DNA from: Opitutaceae bacterium
GTDB lineage: Bacteria; Verrucomicrobiota; Verrucomicrobiia; Opitutales; Opitutaceae
Assembly: GCA_016795565.1 (NCBI GenBank)
Contig: JAEUGW010000001.1
Span: 1 to 59,983, forward strand
Direction of reading: 5' to 3'
DNA: 59,983 bases
Each line of letters starts with the position of its first letter. Positions within the stretch are counted from its first letter, which is position 1. The notes beneath the pieces were generated by a model. That model saw nothing but the letters and a program-made list of their open reading frames with translations. It was not told the DNA's origin and did no database searches. The translations under genes and the position numbers were made by a program. Shown here piece after piece: positions 1 to 8,271 of the stretch.

Positions 1-69
1 GCCCCAGTCCAACCACTCGGCCGGGCCGACGCAATCCCGCCCGAACCGGGTTCCTCCGACGAGCTGTGA
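1..69 (+). CDS. possible 3' end of a gene cut by the window edge
   Basis: Reading frame 1 is open from the first base to a TGA at 67-69 and would encode 22 residues ending SSDEL. No domain can be recognised in so short a piece. It may be a real C-terminus or a chance open frame in GC-rich DNA. The following 150 bp to the end of hemD hold no gene, only a dispersed repeat. Confidence 0.25.
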   Translation, partial: APVQPLGRADAIPPEPGSSDEL

Positions 70-130
70 CGCCCATTCTCGGAACCCGGTCCGGGCTGTT
101 TTCCTCGCCTTCTCGCATCGGTGCAGACAT

Positions 131-190
131 ACAAGAATCCATCAGGATGCGAGCATGCCACTGGATCCTTCGCTTCGCTCAGGATGACAG
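131..190. repeat. dispersed palindromic repeat, 'cgcttcgctcaggatgacag' type
   Basis: The segment has an AAGAATCC left arm and a TGGATCCTTCGCTTCGCTC right arm ending AGGATGACAG. The same family, with better-preserved arms, occurs at 59106-59201. It lies just beyond the hemD stop, a usual place for REP-like elements. Confidence 0.6.
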
Positions 191-221
191 ATGGCGAGAA
201 ATCCATTCGTATCAATCCGCG

Positions 222-1010
222 TCATCCGCGGGGAAGCTTCTTCGTCAGGCCTTCGATCAAGGACTCAAGCGAGGCCTCCGTCGCCTCGAAATCCACCGGC
301 AGGCCGAGCTGTTTCATCGTGGCCGTCGTCGTCGGCCCGATGCTGCCCGCGAGCGGGCGCTTCGCCTTGGCGGAGAGCTTGAGCGTCGCGGCCTGGTCGA
401 AGAACGATTGGGCCGCCGACGGGCTGGCAAACAGGATGGCGTCCGCGCCCTTCGCGCGAAAATCACCGGCCAGAGGATCGGCCGCCAGGTCGGTCTCCTC
501 GGTCTTGTAAACCGGCAGCTGGTCCACGATGGCGCGGGCCTCATTGAGTTTCTCGATGAGAACCTCGCGGTTTTGATTGCCGGTCACTACGAGCACCTTG
601 GCGCTGTCCATCGATTCACGGCTGGTCAGTTCCTTCGCCAGCTCCTCGGCGGTGGCCTTCTTTGGCTGCAGATCCACCCGCAGGCGCTGCTCGCGGACGG
701 CGGCGGCCGTGGCCTCGCCGACGACCGCGATGCGGACCATGCCGAGCGCGCGGATGTCGTCGAACACCCGGTGGAACTCCTCGAAGAAATACTTCACGCC
801 GTTGACGCTCGTGAAAACGAGCCACTCATATTGGGTCAGCTCCTGAAGCACCTCGGCCAGCGTGTGCAGGTTGACGTCCTTGCTGACCTTGATGAGTGGC
901 AGCTCGACGACCTCGGCGCCGAGCGCTTCAAGACGGGTGCGCCAGTCGGCGGACGTGGCGGCGGGACGAGTGAGGGCGATGCGGCGGCCGGTGAGCAGGG
1001 CTTTGGTCAT
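222..1010 (-). CDS. hemD: uroporphyrinogen-III synthase
   Basis: The 262-residue product fits HemD, which closes hydroxymethylbilane with inversion of ring D to give uroporphyrinogen III in the cytoplasm. The N-terminus (KALLTGRRIALTRP) and the segment VVELPLIKV match the first HemD subdomain, and FTSVNGVKYFF is the usual conserved core. HemD sequences diverge strongly, so the assignment rests on overall pattern and context. Its ATG overlaps the hemC stop by 4 bp (1007-1010), so the two are almost certainly translated from one message. Length is normal for the family (about 240-270). Confidence 0.9.
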   Translation of the reverse strand: MTKALLTGRRIALTRPAATSADWRTRLEALGAEVVELPLIKVSKDVNLHTLAEVLQELTQYEWLVFTSVNGVKYFFEEFHRVFDDIRALGMVRIAVVGEATAAAVREQRLRVDLQPKKATAEELAKELTSRESMDSAKVLVVTGNQNREVLIEKLNEARAIVDQLPVYKTEETDLAADPLAGDFRAKGADAILFASPSAAQSFFDQAATLKLSAKAKRPLAGSIGPTTTATMKQLGLPVDFEATEASLESLIEGLTKKLPRG

Positions 1011-1861
1011 GGGAGTCCGAGTTCCTTGAGCACGCGGTCCGCCGTGGCCGTCGGGCCGGCATAGTCCGCCTCGGCCAGCGGCAGGGTGCGGATGCCGGTC
1101 TTTTCGTGGAAGAAATGCAGTATGTTGCCGGCGACATGCGCGCCGAAGGCCATCTGGCAGCCACCGCCCAAGGCGGCTTGCAGGGCCCGCTCCACGGTCA
1201 CGTTTCGAGCGGTGGCAGCATCGAAGGCCGCGGCAAAGCGCGCCGCATCCCCGGACCGGCTTTGGATGGCGATGGCGCCCTGCCCCACGGCGGGCACGCT
1301 TTCATCGAGGTTGAGCGGGCGGAAGACAACCCCCGGCCAACTGGGGATGCCGAGGCGGTTCAGGCCGGCGCGGGCCAGGATGGTCGCGTCCGCGGCCCCG
1401 GCCGCGATTTTCTTGAGGCGCGTGTCCACGTTGCCGCGGATCTCGGTGAAGGTGGCAGCCGGGTAAAGCTTCCTTACCTGCATCTGTCGGCGCGGGCTGC
1501 TCGTGGCGATGGTGGCGGGCGTCGTGACGCCCTCGCGCAACACCAGCACATCGCGCACGTCCTCGCGCGGCAGGTAGCCCGCGACGACCAGGCCCGCGAC
1601 CATCTCGCCCGGCAGGTCCTTGCAGCTGTGCACCGCCACATCCGCCTCGCCCCGCAGCAGGGCCTGCTCGAGCTCGGCGGTGAACAGGCCCTTGCCGCCC
1701 TGCTTGCTGAGCGACCACTCGGCCTGCTTGTCGCCGGTTGTGACGAGCTTCAGCAGCTCGCACTCGACCCCGGGGAAGACCGCGCGCAAATGCGCCGCGG
1801 CCATCTCGGCCTGGACAAGGGCGAGCGGACTTTTGCGCGTGGCGAGAATGATTTTTTTCAA
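1007..1861 (-). CDS. hemC: hydroxymethylbilane synthase (porphobilinogen deaminase)
   Basis: HemC joins four porphobilinogen units into hydroxymethylbilane, the substrate of the overlapping hemD product. Landmarks seen are the N-terminal ATRKSPLALVQAE, the VHSCKDLP motif, TSSPRRQMQ, VPAVGQGAIAIQSR, and the cofactor-attachment cysteine in LGGGCQMAFGAH. I start at TTG 1861, giving 284 residues beginning LKKIILATRKS. The longer open frame would run into the tRNA-Val gene, and family alignments begin at this point. No clear Shine-Dalgarno precedes the TTG, and a palindromic repeat lies 10 bp upstream. Confidence 0.94.
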   Translation of the reverse strand: MKKIILATRKSPLALVQAEMAAAHLRAVFPGVECELLKLVTTGDKQAEWSLSKQGGKGLFTAELEQALLRGEADVAVHSCKDLPGEMVAGLVVAGYLPREDVRDVLVLREGVTTPATIATSSPRRQMQVRKLYPAATFTEIRGNVDTRLKKIAAGAADATILARAGLNRLGIPSWPGVVFRPLNLDESVPAVGQGAIAIQSRSGDAARFAAAFDAATARNVTVERALQAALGGGCQMAFGAHVAGNILHFFHEKTGIRTLPLAEADYAGPTATADRVLKELGLP

Positions 1862-1870
1862 GGGATTGGT

Positions 1871-1926
1871 CTGTAGGGGTGCCGCTTGACGGCACCCGCG
1901 GGCGTCGGCAAGCGACGCCCCTACAG
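1871..1926. repeat. dispersed palindromic repeat B between tRNA-Val and hemC
   Basis: Two nested inverted segments, CTGTAGGGGTGCCGCTTG and CAAGCGACGCCCCTACAG, form a strong hairpin. A half copy (GGGCGTCGTCAAGCGACGCC followed by CCTACA) is at 3794-3820. The element ends 10 bp before the hemC start, so it lies in the leader of hemC. Confidence 0.75.
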
Positions 1927-1937
1927 TTAGAAGATAT

Positions 1938-2010
1938 GGACGCTGAGGGACTCGAACCCCCGACACCCTCGGTGTAAGCGAGGTGCTCTAACCAACTGAG
2001 CTAAGCGTCC
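1938..2010 (-). tRNA. tRNA-Val (anticodon TAC)
   Basis: The minus strand folds into a full cloverleaf: acceptor stem GGACGCT/AGCGTCC, D arm with AGTTGGTTA loop, anticodon stem CCTCG/CGAGG around loop CTTACAC (anticodon TAC), and T arm with TTCGAGT. CCA is not encoded. It lies between asd and hemC on the same strand. Confidence 0.96.
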
Positions 2011-2073
2011 GAAAGCGGCACGAAAGGCCAAGGCTCCGGGGCTCGCAAGGGTGAATTGGGTGGTCGCCTCCGG

Positions 2074-2126
2074 TGGAGGGCCGGCCTCCCGGCCGGCCGC
2101 GGTCGGCCAGGAGACCGACCCTCCAA
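2074..2126. repeat. dispersed palindromic repeat A (copy 1)
   Basis: This 53-bp element begins TGGAGGGCCGGCCTCC and ends GAGACCGACCCTCCA. An almost identical copy lies in opposite orientation at 8994-9046. Both copies sit between gene ends, here between asd and tRNA-Val. It is a REP-like element specific to this genome or lineage. Confidence 0.85.
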
Positions 2127-2133
2127 AATGTCC

Positions 2134-3162
2134 TCAAGCCTTCAGCGGCAGCCCCATAGCGATGATCTTCTCGGCCGTCTGGATGGCGTTGAGGGCGGCG
2201 CCCTTCCAGAGGTTGTCGCCGCTGACCCACAGCGCCAGGCCGTTGTCGAGGGCGGTGTCGAGGCGGATGCGGCCGACGCCGCACTTCTCCTGGCGGCTGT
2301 AGGCGAGCGGCGTGGGATAGGCGTTCCTCGCCGGCTCGTCGATGAGCTCGGCCCCCGGGAAGGCGGCGATGGCCTGGCGCGCGGCCTCGACCGTGACGGG
2401 GCGCGCAAACTCGGCGTTGATGGACACGGAGTGGGCGCGCACGACCGGCACGCGGATGCAGGTGGCCGACACCTTGAGATCCATCAGGCCAAGAATCTTG
2501 CGGCTCTCGATGCACATCTTCGTCTCCTCGCCGGTGTAGCCGTCCGCGCCGAACGAATCGATGTGGGGAATGAGATTCTGGAAAATCTGATGCGGATAGA
2601 CCTCGCGGGTGAGCGGATGCCCGGCGGCATGGGCCTGCGTCTGCTGCTCGAGTTCCAGGATGGCGTCGGCACCGGTGCCGGACACGGATTGGTAGGTCGA
2701 GAAGACGACGCGCTTGAGTCCGAAGGCCTGATGCAGAGGGAACAGCGCCATCAGCGCCACCGCCGTCGAGCAGTTCGGGCTGGCGATGATGCCCTTGTGC
2801 CGGCGCAGGGCATCCGGATTGATCTCGGGCACGACCAGCGGGACATCGGGGTCCATCCGGAACGCCGAGCTCTTGTCGATGACGAGGCAGCCGCGCTTCA
2901 CGGCCTCGGGAGCCAGCGCCTTGGTGACGGAGCCGCCGGCCGCGAAGAAACAGACGTTGAGGCCGGCGAAAGCGTCGGGCCTCGCCTCCTGCACGGTGAT
3001 TTTCTTCCCGCCGAATTCGATGCTCTTGCCCGCGGAACGCGCCGAGGCCAGGGGCCGCAGCTCCGCGAGCGGAAACGCGTGCGCCTGCAACAGGGCAATC
3101 AGCTCTTGACCGACTGCTCCCGTGGCACCGACGATGCCGACCCGATAGGAATTATTGCTCAC
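2134..3162 (-). CDS. asd: aspartate-semialdehyde dehydrogenase
   Basis: Asd reduces aspartyl phosphate to aspartate semialdehyde, the branch point to lysine/diaminopimelate, threonine and methionine. The product shows the NADP-binding start GIVGATGAVGQELI, the active-site cysteine in ASPNCSTAVAL, the GTGADAILELE segment and the C-terminal substrate-binding histidine region (VVRAHS). I chose GTG 3162, giving 342 residues starting VSNNSYRVGIVGA, because the longer open frame only adds antisense sequence of the divergent gene. That gene starts within about 10 bp, so the two promoters must lie inside each other's coding regions. Confidence 0.93.
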   Translation of the reverse strand: MSNNSYRVGIVGATGAVGQELIALLQAHAFPLAELRPLASARSAGKSIEFGGKKITVQEARPDAFAGLNVCFFAAGGSVTKALAPEAVKRGCLVIDKSSAFRMDPDVPLVVPEINPDALRRHKGIIASPNCSTAVALMALFPLHQAFGLKRVVFSTYQSVSGTGADAILELEQQTQAHAAGHPLTREVYPHQIFQNLIPHIDSFGADGYTGEETKMCIESRKILGLMDLKVSATCIRVPVVRAHSVSINAEFARPVTVEAARQAIAAFPGAELIDEPARNAYPTPLAYSRQEKCGVGRIRLDTALDNGLALWVSGDNLWKGAALNAIQTAEKIIAMGLPLKA

Positions 3163-3172
3163 TGTGAATGAA

Positions 3173-3712
3173 ATGTTGGAACGGCTAGAAGAAAGGTGTG
3201 CCACGCTGGGAATCAAGCCCTCAGCGCGTGTCATAGCTGTCAGCATCGCGCGGCAAACGCTGATGTTTTTCCAGGACCGCGCCTTGCGCCGCAGCCATGT
3301 CATATCCACCTCGTTGCGCCCGCCCTCCAACGTGAAGGATTCGCTCGGCACACCGCGCGGCCTCCACGTCATCGCCGAGAAGCACGGCGCCGGCTCGCCC
3401 CCGGGCATCGTGTTCAACACCCGCGTCAGCACCGGCCGGCATTTTTCCGAGTTCGACCCCGCCGCGCAGGCGCGAAACCTGATCACCTCGCGCATCCTCT
3501 GGCTGCGCGGCCTTGAGCCGGGCGTCAACGCCGGCCGCAACGCCGCCGGCGAGGTCGTGGACACCTACGAGCGCTATGTCTATATCCACGGCACCAACCA
3601 CGAGGAGCGCCTCGGCGCGCCCTTCAGCGGCGGCTGCATCGAGATGAACAACCTCGAGATCGTCGCGCTCTTCGAGGAGTTGCGCGTGGGGGATTTGGTT
3701 TCGATCGATTGA
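3173..3712 (+). CDS. L,D-transpeptidase (YkuD) domain protein
   Basis: The 179-residue product carries a YkuD catalytic signature near its end: HGTNHEERLGAPFSGGCIEM, with the histidine and the nucleophilic cysteine in SGGC. The first half has IAVSIARQTLMFF and VISTS, as in the first strands of the fold. Such enzymes form 3-3 peptidoglycan cross-links or attach proteins to peptidoglycan. No signal peptide is visible, which is odd for a periplasmic enzyme and leaves the start uncertain: ATG 3173 is chosen, but in-frame GTG 3164 and TTG 3155 also exist. It is divergent from asd. Confidence 0.85.
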   Translation: MLERLEERCATLGIKPSARVIAVSIARQTLMFFQDRALRRSHVISTSLRPPSNVKDSLGTPRGLHVIAEKHGAGSPPGIVFNTRVSTGRHFSEFDPAAQARNLITSRILWLRGLEPGVNAGRNAAGEVVDTYERYVYIHGTNHEERLGAPFSGGCIEMNNLEIVALFEELRVGDLVSID

Positions 3713-3713
3713 G

Positions 3714-3783
3714 GTGGAACCCGGCCTCCGGCCGGGTTGATGCCACTCGGCATCCCGAAAGCGCGGCCGGACGCCGCGCTCCA
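3714..3783. repeat. dispersed palindromic repeat C (intergenic copy)
   Basis: The 70-bp element has outer arms beginning GTGGAACCCGGCCTCCGGC and ending CGGACGCCGCGCTCCAC. A shorter member of the same family lies inside the gspF coding sequence at 25463-25518. Here it sits between the convergent ends of the YkuD gene and the metal ATPase gene. Confidence 0.8.
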
Positions 3784-3793
3784 CCAACGAGCT

Positions 3794-3820
3794 CGGGCGT
3801 CGTCAAGCGACGCCCCTACA
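3794..3820. repeat. half copy of repeat B
   Basis: The sequence GGGCGTCGTCAAGCGACGCC followed by CCTACA matches one arm of the element at 1871-1926. It follows repeat C directly, making a compound repeat in a convergent spacer. Confidence 0.65.
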
Positions 3821-3837
3821 AGAAGACCAAGCGCAAC

Positions 3838-6081
3838 CTACCCGTTCCGCCCGAACAGCAGCCGGAGCGAATTGAGGCACACCACCAGCGTGCTGCCCTC
3901 GTGGGCGGCGACGCCGACCGCCAGCGGCACAGCCCCGATCGCCGTGGCCACCACCATGATGACGACCACACCGAGCGAAATCGTGAGGTTCTGCCGGATG
4001 ATGGCCTTGGCGCGCCGGCTCAGGCGCTCGGCGGCGAGAAAGTTCTCGATGCGGTCGTGCATCAGGATGACCTCGGCCTGCTCCAGCGCGGCGTCACTCC
4101 CCCGCGCGCCCATGGCCACGCTCACGTCGGCCGCGGCCAGACTGGGTGCGTCGTTCACGCCGTCACCCACCATGGCCACCTTTCGGCTCCGGGGGTCGGC
4201 GCGCAGTTCCTGGATTGCCGCCACCTTCATCTCGGGTGTCAGATGGGCGCGGACCTCGTCGAGGCCCAGTTCGCGGGCAACCGACTCCGCCGCCTGGCGA
4301 CGGTCTCCGGTAAGCATGACGGTGCGGATGCCCATTGCCTTCAGCTCGGCGAGCACGGCCTTGGACTCGAGCCGGATCTGGTCGCGAAGCAGGACCCGGC
4401 CGATCAAGTCACGGCCCACAATCCACACCTCGGAGAGTTCCGCCGAAGCCGGCGGCAGCTTGCTGGCCCAGCCGGCCAGCGGGCCTGATTCCAACAGCTC
4501 GCGTCGTCCCAGCAGGGCTTGCCCGCCGCTGTAGCTCCCGCGGACACCCTGCCCGACGATGTTCTGGAAGTCCGCGAGCGGCAGCTCCCGCACGCCGCGC
4601 GCCTTCGCGTCGCGCACGATGGCGCGCGCCAGCGGGTGCTCCGACTTCGCCTCCAGTGCATAGGCCAGCTCCATGATCTCGGTCTCGCGCCCCGGCGGAA
4701 AACTCTCGTAGCCCACGACCGCCAGCTCGCCCGTCGTGAGCGTGCCGGTCTTGTCCAGGGCCACCACGTTGATGTCGGCCAGCTTCTCGATCGCCGCCCC
4801 GCCGCGGAACAGCACGCCATGCCGAGCCCCCCAGGCGATAGCCGCGAGGATGGCCGAAGGAATGGACAACACGAGTGCGCAGGGGCTGGCCACGACCATC
4901 AGCGTCATCGCCCGGTAGAACGCCGAGCGCTGCTCCGGCGTGTTGGCGAACGCCGGCAGGTCGAAGGCCAGCCACCAGACCAGGAACATCGCGAAGGATC
5001 CGCCAATGACGGCGTAGGTGTAGCCCGTGCCGAACTTGTCGGTGAACCGCTCGCTCGGCGCCTTGAGCTTCTGCGCCGTCTGGATGAGCCGGATGATCTT
5101 CTGCAGCGTGCTCTCCGCCGGCAGCCGCACGACCTCATAGTCGAGCGCACCCCACAGGTTGATCGTGCCGCTGAACACCTGGTCGCCCCTGCCCTTCTCG
5201 ACCGGGGTGGCCTCGCCGGTGAGGTTGGCCTCGTCGGCGGCGCTCTTGCCGTCAGTCACGAGGCCGTCGGCGGGGAACGCCCCGCCCGGCCGCACCCGCA
5301 CCCGCGAGCCGACCCGCAAATCCTCGACCGCAATCTCCCGCTCCTGGCCGTTCGTCTCGATCACGGTGGCCCGCTTCGGGGCGGACTTCAGCAGCGAGCT
5401 CACCTCGCGCTGGGTGCGGTCGAGCGCGTATTCCTCCATGGCGCCGGAGGCGGAAAACAGGAACAGGAGAAGGACGGCCTCGCCCCACGCGCCGATGAAC
5501 ATCGCGCCGAGCGCCACCGCCAGCATCAGGAAATGGATGTCAACCTCGCGCTTCTTCAGGTTCTCCCACGAATCGACGGCCGCATCCCAGCCGCCGGCGG
5601 CGATGCCGGCGAGATAGAGGCTTTTCGCCAGCCACGGCAGGCTGGGCAGGAAATGCTCCGCCAGCAGGCCGGCGATGCCCGCGCCGCCGCAGAATGCGGC
5701 CAGCACGGCCAGCAGGCGCCACTCCTGGTCCGCAGCGGTCGGCTCGGCCTTGATCTCCGGCCACTCCATCTCCCGCCAGAGCCATAGTTTCTCGGCCGTC
5801 TGGCCCATGTTGCGACCAATCTCAATGGCATCACCGTCGCGCCTCAGCGAGAAACCGAGTGCCGCGAGGCGAGCCGGCTGGTTGGCAAAACGTGCCTCCA
5901 CGGCGGCAATGGTCGCCGCGAGGTGCTGCTCGAGATCGGCCAGATTGACTTGCCCGATGGTCGCCACCGCGACCTGCCGGGCGGCCGGGTCGAGCCGCAC
6001 CGCGCCCACGCCCGGCTGCTCGCACAGGAAGCGCACCAGTTCGTCGGTCCAGTTCCCGTCCCTGCCGCTCGGATTGCCCAT
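3838..6081 (-). CDS. P1B-type heavy-metal transporting ATPase, subclass 4-like
   Basis: A 747-residue membrane pump that would export divalent transition metals using ATP. Seen in order: a degenerate ferredoxin-like N-terminal domain without CxxC, paired membrane helices, the actuator motif TGEATPV, a helix with SPC (ASPCALVLSIPSA), phosphorylation site DKTGTLT, MLTGDRR, hinge GDGVNDAP, and HEGSTLVV in the last helices. SPC together with HEGxT marks subclass P1B-4 (Co, Zn, Cd or Fe(II) exporters such as CoaT, CtpD and PfeT), not the CPC copper pumps. Start ATG 6081 was chosen because upstream residues are non-homologous. It is divergent from the dinG-like gene, 78 bp apart. Confidence 0.92.
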   Translation of the reverse strand: MGNPSGRDGNWTDELVRFLCEQPGVGAVRLDPAARQVAVATIGQVNLADLEQHLAATIAAVEARFANQPARLAALGFSLRRDGDAIEIGRNMGQTAEKLWLWREMEWPEIKAEPTAADQEWRLLAVLAAFCGGAGIAGLLAEHFLPSLPWLAKSLYLAGIAAGGWDAAVDSWENLKKREVDIHFLMLAVALGAMFIGAWGEAVLLLFLFSASGAMEEYALDRTQREVSSLLKSAPKRATVIETNGQEREIAVEDLRVGSRVRVRPGGAFPADGLVTDGKSAADEANLTGEATPVEKGRGDQVFSGTINLWGALDYEVVRLPAESTLQKIIRLIQTAQKLKAPSERFTDKFGTGYTYAVIGGSFAMFLVWWLAFDLPAFANTPEQRSAFYRAMTLMVVASPCALVLSIPSAILAAIAWGARHGVLFRGGAAIEKLADINVVALDKTGTLTTGELAVVGYESFPPGRETEIMELAYALEAKSEHPLARAIVRDAKARGVRELPLADFQNIVGQGVRGSYSGGQALLGRRELLESGPLAGWASKLPPASAELSEVWIVGRDLIGRVLLRDQIRLESKAVLAELKAMGIRTVMLTGDRRQAAESVARELGLDEVRAHLTPEMKVAAIQELRADPRSRKVAMVGDGVNDAPSLAAADVSVAMGARGSDAALEQAEVILMHDRIENFLAAERLSRRAKAIIRQNLTISLGVVVIMVVATAIGAVPLAVGVAAHEGSTLVVCLNSLRLLFGRNG

Positions 6082-6159
6082 GCGGCAGGATGTTTTGCGT
6101 GTCCCGCTTTCGCAAATATCAATTGCGCCCCGGATGCTAAATACGCTCAGTGGGCGCCC

Positions 6160-8244
6160 ATGATCGGTTTGAATGATGACTCCGGCCCGGGTGCAGGCCA
6201 CGGCCCCAAGCCCTCGCGCGTCCGCGAGCTGGCGGAGGAATTGTTCGGCGAGAACGGCGTGCTGTGCGACGCCCTCGGCCTGGAGCACAGGCCGGAGCAG
6301 GAGCAAATGGCCTGCGTGACCGCTGGGGCCTTGTATCGCGACGAGCCCCTGCTCTTCGAGGCCGGCACGGGCGTCGGCAAATCCCTTGCCTATCTCATCC
6401 CGGGCATCATCCACGCTGTCGAACAGGGCCGGCAACTCATCGTGTCCACCCACACGATCTCGCTGCAGGAGCAGATCGAGCAGAAGGACCTGCCCATCTG
6501 CCGTCGCGTGTTCAAGGCCTCACCCGATCTGGCCAAGTATGCCGACTTCCGCTCGACCGTGCTCGTCGGCAAGTCGAACTACCTCTGCCCCACCCGGCTG
6601 GGGCATGCCCTCGCCGACCGCGCCAGCCTCTTTGCCGACGCCGACTACGAGGAGCTGCAGCGCATCGCCACCTGGGCGGAAACCACCACCACCGGCCTGC
6701 GCCACGAGCTGAAGCCGCCGCCCCGTCCCGAGATATGGGACGCCGTCAACGCCGACTCCTCCGCCTGCTCCCGCAAGCACTGCGACGACGCCAAATGCCA
6801 CTACCAGCGCGCCCGGGCCCGGCTCCGCACGGCGCAGGTCATCATCGTCAACCACGCGCTGCTCTTCGCGCTGATCAACGCCGGCGGCGCCCGCGCCCAC
6901 GGCTCGGGGCCCGAGGGCCAGGGCGTGCTGTTTCCCGACGACTTCCTCGTGCTCGACGAGGCCCACACCGTGCCCGAAGTGGCCACGGACAACTTCGGTC
7001 TGTCGCTCAGCAGCTACGGCGTGGACCGCGCGCTGAAACACCTGTTCAACCCCCGCACCAAGCGCGGGCTGTTCAGGAAGCACGGTGGCCCGCAAGGCCA
7101 GCAACTGGTGCTCGACGCGCTCGATGCCTCGCAGCAATTCTTCGATTTCCTCGCCACCCGCATCCTCGACCAGCGCGCCATCGTTCGTGTCCGCGAGCAA
7201 GGCGTGGCCGAACCGATGCTCGACGGCCCGCTTGGGGCGCTGCACCGCCTGCTCGGCAAGCTCGCCGACAAACTGGAAGACGGCCGCGAGCGCGACGAAT
7301 TGCTGGAGCAGCACATGCGCCTCAAGGGCCTGCAGGCTGGCCTCAATGAGTGGCTGACTCTCGGCGACCCGGGCCATGTTTACTGGCTCGAGCGCAGCGG
7401 CCGGAAGCAGACCATCGTCACCCTCCGCAGCGCGCCGATTGACGTGGCGCCCGAGCTGCGGCAACATCTCTTCGGCTGCCGCACGAGCGTCGTCTGCACC
7501 AGCGCCACGCTCGCCATGGGCGGCAGCATCGAGCCGTTTGCGAAACGCATTGGGGCGGACGCGGCCGAAACCGTGGCCGTGAAGTCGCCTTTTGATTTTG
7601 ACCGCCACATGCGGGTGTTTGTCGCGGCCGACGTGCCCCTGCCCTCACCCAAGGACGCCAAACTGGCGATAGAGACCCTCACGGACTACATCCGCTTTTG
7701 CACCGGCAAGGTGCGCGGCGGCTCGCTTGTGCTGTTCACCAGCTACACCGACATGCGCACCGTGGCGGCCGCGCTCGAGCCCGGCTGGCGCGCGGCGGGC
7801 CGGCCCTTTCTGATGCAAGGGGCCGACCTGTCCCGCACCGAGCTCGCCCAGCAGATGCGCCAGCTCGGCAACGCAGTCCTCTTTGGCACCGACAGCTTCT
7901 GGACCGGAGTGGACGTCCCCGGCGCGGCGCTGTCGCAGGTCATCATCACCCGCCTGCCCTTTGACCCGCCCACCCATCCCATCACCGAGGCCAAGTGCGA
8001 ACAGATCCAGGCGGCCGGTGGCAAACCCTTCAACGAACTCACCCTGCCCGACGCCCTCATCAAATTCCGGCAGGGTGTCGGCCGTCTCATCCGCAACAAA
8101 ACCGACCGCGGGACGGTGACGATCCTCGACTCGCGGGTGCTGGCCAAGGCCTACGGGCGCGAGTTTTTGGCCTCCTTGCCCACGGAAGCCTACGAGCGGA
8201 TGAGCCTTACCGACCGCGACCGTGTTTTTAGACCTTTCCCTTGA
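6160..8244 (+). CDS. dinG: DinG/XPD-family ATP-dependent DNA helicase
   Basis: The 694-residue product is a superfamily 2 iron-sulfur helicase. The Walker A variant EAGTGVGKSLAYL, the DEAH box VLDEAHTVPE, and the C-terminal motif GVGRLIRNKTDRGTV are present. Between motifs I and II are four cysteines (LCPTR, SACS, KHC, AKC) in the positions that bind the 4Fe-4S cluster in this family. The start is ATG 6160, just before MIGLNDDSG; earlier codons are antisense to the divergent ATPase gene. DinG resolves R-loops and forked structures; YoaA-like function is an alternative. Confidence 0.9.
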   Translation: MIGLNDDSGPGAGHGPKPSRVRELAEELFGENGVLCDALGLEHRPEQEQMACVTAGALYRDEPLLFEAGTGVGKSLAYLIPGIIHAVEQGRQLIVSTHTISLQEQIEQKDLPICRRVFKASPDLAKYADFRSTVLVGKSNYLCPTRLGHALADRASLFADADYEELQRIATWAETTTTGLRHELKPPPRPEIWDAVNADSSACSRKHCDDAKCHYQRARARLRTAQVIIVNHALLFALINAGGARAHGSGPEGQGVLFPDDFLVLDEAHTVPEVATDNFGLSLSSYGVDRALKHLFNPRTKRGLFRKHGGPQGQQLVLDALDASQQFFDFLATRILDQRAIVRVREQGVAEPMLDGPLGALHRLLGKLADKLEDGRERDELLEQHMRLKGLQAGLNEWLTLGDPGHVYWLERSGRKQTIVTLRSAPIDVAPELRQHLFGCRTSVVCTSATLAMGGSIEPFAKRIGADAAETVAVKSPFDFDRHMRVFVAADVPLPSPKDAKLAIETLTDYIRFCTGKVRGGSLVLFTSYTDMRTVAAALEPGWRAAGRPFLMQGADLSRTELAQQMRQLGNAVLFGTDSFWTGVDVPGAALSQVIITRLPFDPPTHPITEAKCEQIQAAGGKPFNELTLPDALIKFRQGVGRLIRNKTDRGTVTILDSRVLAKAYGREFLASLPTEAYERMSLTDRDRVFRPFP

Positions 8245-8271
8245 ACCAAACCTCCCACTAGGCTTCCCGAA

